Shown here one piece after another: positions 60,051 to 64,000 of a DNA stretch of 64,000 bases. The DNA lies in contig NC_084671.1 of the NCBI RefSeq assembly GCF_028389875.1, forward strand, positions 2,501,501-2,565,500, given 5' to 3'. How positions within the stretch are numbered: the first letter of the stretch is position 1; each line of letters opens with the position of its first letter. A program made the translations under genes and the position numbers. The notes under the pieces are model-generated. The model ran no database searches, was not told where the DNA came from, and saw only the letters and a list, made by a program, of their open reading frames with translations. Source of the stretch: Rhea pennata (Eukaryota; Chordata; Aves; Rheiformes; Rheidae).

Positions 60051-63000
60051 GCCATCGTAGGCCTTACGCCAACTGCGTTTTGCTCGGGCCGGTGCCCCCA
60101 CGTCCCTGCCCAGGCCTCTGGCTGGGGGAAAAGGAGACAACAGGCGCCAACAGCTAAAAGATTTTGGGTTACGTCCAGGCAAAGCCTGTTCCCCAAGGAG
60201 CCCCCCAGGTGCTGGGCTGATCTCCAGCATGGATGAGAGGACCTTACCCAAGTGTAAGCCTTGACTGCTTAACGGAAAGTATTCCCAGTTACTGCACTCA
60301 GTGAGCAAAATCAATGACATTTATTTCCAGTAACGTCCCGTAAGCCTCAGACTGTACAGGTAATGATCTAAGACATTCTTTGGATGGTTTTAAGTACCGA
60401 CCTTTTAAAATACATTTATCTCTTTCCAAAGGGATACAAGCACACACATTTGAAACTCCTAGATTTAGGTGGAAAGAAACAGAACTCAAAAAGTTTTATT
60501 TTATTAAAAAAAAAAAAAAAAAAAAAGCCAAAGCATTATCCAGGTGTCGGGGGGTAGCGGGCTGGGCTGGCTGTCTCCTGGCAGGAGCCCCCATGCCCAT
60601 CGGGATCAGTCTGGAAAGGGGGGTGTTTTCTGCGGCTGCGTGTCTGTGTACGGGTGTGCTTTCCTGTAGTTGGGAGCTGTACATCTGTCTTCCCACATTA
60701 TCAACATTTAAAAACTCTGCTAAAAAGCCTTTAAACAAGTTCAGTTTTATCATGATGGGGCCAGAATGAAGTTCCTTTCCCTCTTTTTCAGCACTTAAGC
60801 TCGGATGTGAGCTGGCTCCTCCATGGTGGGCAGACCAGGCCATAGCAGCAATGTTGCTGATTACCTTATTATTTACGTTTCATCTTTTTCTGAATTGCTT
60901 TTATTTTAGAAAGTGAGAAGGTGAAAACCTCAGAAAACCAATTATATCTGAATCCTTCTGAGGGAGAACGTAAAGCTGGACTGACTCTGGTGCAACCGGC
61001 CCTGTGGACCAGGACTGCAGCAGGTGCCCATGTCCTAGTTTGCTTTCCATCTTTTTCGCAGGGACAAATGATGGAAATGAGATCTTGATAAAGCACTTGG
61101 CTCAAAAAACCCAGCTTTCTAATGATCTCATTAAGGCTTATCAGAAGATTTGGTTATTTTGTCAAAATTAATTGAGGGGAAAAATGAAATTTCTCTCTAG
61201 CAAATCTTATCTGCTTAAGACATCCCCATTTTTATGGAAATAACTTCACAGTTGTCAAAAATGCGAATGGCTGAAAATCAAAACTGCAAATCATGGAGTG
61301 ACGTACTTGAATTTGGAAATACCATCATGGGCCGTAAAGAAACTGCAGTGTATTTGCACCACGCCGCCCCGGCCGGCAGCCTCCAGCCTCCTGCCCCTGG
61401 AGGCAGGGACGTGGGGGTCGTGGTGCCGCTTGACTTCTTGGCATCGGAACATCTCTGAAAATCAAAATTTGTCCCCGAGGGTGGAAAAAAAGTCTTGTCC
61501 AGTTTTTGTTGGCATAGGAAAAGTGCAGAAAACTCATTTTTATATGTAATTTAGAAAAATTATTTTGCTCTCTGCCTTTAGTCGTAAAGGGAACTGCTCA
61601 CAGAAGGGAGATCGAGCTTTTCAGGCAAACCTCTGCTATTATAAATTGAAGTAAACTCTGTGAAGTGTCTAACACCAGAGGCCCATTGCTCTTTGAGAAA
61701 GAAAAAAAACAAAACACGTGAAAGACGTGTAGCAGTTTGCCTGGCTCAAAGACCTTAACGCACTCTCATTCCAAGGGGCTTGGAGCTGTCTTTGCTGTGA
61801 GAGGAATAACTGTACGTCAAGCTAAACGAAGAAGTGACGGAGCTGTAAATTACGGCGGTTCGAGCAGGGCTGTTGGGAGACGTTGGGTAAGGTAAGCGAT
61901 AGGCTGCCGGAGAGAAACAACAGCAACGCAAACCCCTCTCAGATGACATGAGCTCCAAGCAAAGCATGCTTCATCAGCTCTACAACTTTCATTACCTATT
62001 GGTAATGATCTCTCCTCAGTCACAGGGACACAAAGCACAGATTAAAAAAAAAAAATCCCCTGAACACGTTACACGTTTCAGCCTCTCAGCGCGATGCATA
62101 ATTTAGGCAGAATCCAAACTGTGAAAACCCGTTGTACAGGCAATACCCACCCGCCGGCTCCACGTTATCCTTCCTCGCAGAGCACAGCACCGCAGAGCAC
62201 GTAACTTTAACAGGTCGTGACAGTTTCGGCATCTTCCCAGTCAAAAAAGCATGTATTCCTTCTCACGTGCCAGGATTTTTGACATAAGCAGATACTCTAA
62301 ATGCGCAAACCTAGTAACAGTGAACATCTCTGAGGACAGGATACTTTCAAAATATTTTCTCGCTGCGGTTGCGACCAGGTGCTGCTGGGTTTGCGCGACT
62401 GGTCGCCAGCGCCGGTTTGAGCATGAGCACAGTGGGACGACGTCTTCCTCTGGCTCTCCCGCAGACGTGCAGTTGTCCTCTGGACAGATGTTTTAAAATG
62501 AATGAAGTCTTGCACAAAACCCAGAAATATTTTCCCACGGTGCAATTACTCTTTGGGTTAAATCCGGTAAGTGGTAGGAGATTCTCCTTGATTTTGATGC
62601 CTCGAAAGGATCATTGATCGTCCAGCTTGACCTTTTCTTCACCGCAGGCCATTAAGCCTCGGCCTCTACATTAAGCCCACAGATATTGGGCCAAACATTA
62701 CTGTCCTTGAGAAACTCAAAGTGCCACAGAAGCGTGAGGCTCCTGCAGCGGCAGGCAACTGCTGAAATAAGATATATGCTCCTAGCATCACCGCTTTCTC
62801 TGTGCAATCAGAGATTTCACTCATTTTTATAGCTCTGACGTGTTGTATTTTTTTTGGTGAGGTTGCTTCCTGGACAGTGAAACTGGCTTGCCAAGTCTTT
62901 CTGTTCTTTATTTCCTCGGCCTCGGGGATGTCCACGCTTGCGCGGTCTCACAGAGGGTAAGAAACGAGCAGTGCGGAGAAGCGGGGTGCAGCGGTGCACA

Positions 63001-63597
63001 GCTTGCTCCTGCCCACAAGCTCATCCCCAAAATACTCCAGGGAAAGACAGGGTTAAATTCAATGAAGTCAAAATTGAAAGAAGGATTTGCAGTAAAGGTG
63101 AAGGAGGTGTGAGGATAAATGAGAGAACAGAGGAACTAATAGAAAGTCAAGGCAAAATCTCTTGAAAAGGGGAAGAGTTATAGATATAATATTTGGGATG
63201 GATTTTTTCATTATTTTGCTTTATGTTGCAAGTCAAAACAAAGTAGTTCCGCATCCAAGCTCAATCCAGCCTTTGGAATGAAAACTTCTTCCTGATTCAC
63301 ACCTGCTGCTGGATCCGGGACCAGGAGCTGCCTGGCAATTCTGATTTACGAGGCAGGGTGGAAAACAGCTCGCCCCACTGCAGCTTCCTGGGCTCGGCAC
63401 CGAGCGCAGCAAAAGCGAGGGTTTGGCCGGGAACCGAACGCTTGTGGCTGCTCTTCCCGTCTGCTTCGGGCCACCGGTGCTGAACACAACACCCAGGTGG
63501 GTAAGACAACATCAGCTGAGCAACCCTGTGCAATTAGGGAGCCCATACCAAGGGCAAATGCACTCATGTGGTAATAGAAATCATCTCAGAAAATCAT
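60051..63597. other. Non-coding DNA, no gene recognised
   Basis: Mixed composition with short open frames only. It includes a 21-bp A run at 60506-60526 and an AT-rich stretch at 61080-61260. No repeat family recognised before the CR1 copy at the right edge. Confidence 0.4.
60506..60526. repeat. Poly(A) tract, 21 bp
   Basis: An uninterrupted run of 21 A. No retrocopy body was recognised upstream of it. Confidence 0.85.
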
Positions 63598-64000
63598 CTT
63601 GAGAACTGGCTGGAAGGCAGAGCTCAGAGGGTCGTCATCAGTGGTGTGGAGTCTAGTTGGAGGCCTGTGGCTAGTGGCGTCCCCCAGGGCTCAGGACTGG
63701 GTCCCATCCCGTTCAACTTCTTCATTAAAGACCTGGATGAGGGGACAGAGTGCCTCCTCAGCAAGTTTGCTGATGATGCCAAGCTGGGAGGAGCAGCTGA
63801 GACACCTGAGGGCTGTGCTGCCGTTCAGGGAGACCTGGACAGGCTGGAGGGCTGGGCAGAGAGGAACCTCCTGAGGTTCAACAAGGGCAAGTGCAGAGTC
63901 CTGCACCTGGGGAAAAATAACTCTAGGTACCAGTACAGGCTGGGGCCTGACCTTCTGGAGAGCAGCTCTGCAGAGAAGGACCTGGGAGTGCTGGTGGATG
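63598..64000 (+). mobile_element. CR1 LINE, reverse-transcriptase segment running off the right edge
   Basis: Sense is the + strand. The frame starting with GAG at 63601 is open to the window end (133 codons) and has the CR1 ORF2 order: [32 protein letters not shown] (the catalytic FADD form of the YADD box, about 63766-63792), [20 protein letters not shown], and EKDLGVLVD. The left boundary near 63598 is where recognisable CR1 sequence starts, so the copy is 5'-truncated inside the polymerase domain. The lack of stops suggests a fairly young copy, but it cannot move by itself without its 5' part. Confidence 0.93.

Noticed and set aside
1-64000. tRNA, rRNA, microRNA, CRISPR array, or bacterial-type operon
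   Set aside because: No cloverleaf with conserved A and B boxes, no known hairpin precursor and no spaced direct-repeat array was seen. Gene structure is plainly eukaryotic.
36241-64000. Exons of IQCJ, SCHIP1 or other genes expected beside MFSD1 in vertebrates
   Set aside because: I looked for their N-terminal and IQ-motif peptides as I remember them and found none. They probably lie beyond the window.

Overview
This is eukaryotic nuclear DNA, almost certainly from a bird. Three things point that way: two fragments of CR1 LINE retrotransposons (the dominant avian/reptilian family), a compact 17-coding-exon vertebrate gene of about 16 kb, and sharply alternating AT-rich and CpG-rich stretches. 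A turtle or crocodilian cannot be excluded by eye, and I cannot name the species. All calls come from reading the sequence; no database search or alignment was run.

Layout. (1) 1-12.2 kb is AT-rich flanking DNA without a recognised gene. It holds two exon-like blocks (793-887 and 3361-about 3955) with good splice or polyA signals but no identifiable product. (2) 12.2-30.7 kb holds MFSD1 on the + strand. It has a CpG-island promoter with a five-copy minisatellite and three CACGTG boxes, 17 coding exons, and two plausible C-termini (459 or 516 residues). (3) 30.7-34.1 kb is the convergent intergenic space. (4) 34.1-36.2 kb holds an intact single-coding-exon P2Y-family nucleotide receptor on the - strand, with its own CpG-rich upstream region. 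(5) 36.2-64 kb has no recognisable protein-coding gene. It contains a CR1 3' end at 40.6-41.0 kb, about a dozen CpG-rich blocks (the strongest at 57.5-58.4 kb), several AT-rich stretches that look like homeodomain-rich conserved non-coding elements, and a second CR1 whose reverse-transcriptase frame runs open off the right edge.

How the genes relate. MFSD1 is a lysosomal major-facilitator transporter, and the CACGTG boxes just upstream of its start match the lysosomal CLEAR (TFEB/MITF) element. The P2Y-like receptor is a plasma-membrane G-protein-coupled receptor. It lies tail-to-tail with MFSD1 and need not share its function. In mammals, as I recall the map, MFSD1 is followed by IQCJ-SCHIP1, and no P2Y receptor lies between them. 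I saw no IQCJ, SCHIP1, RARRES1, LXN or GFM1 exons in the window.
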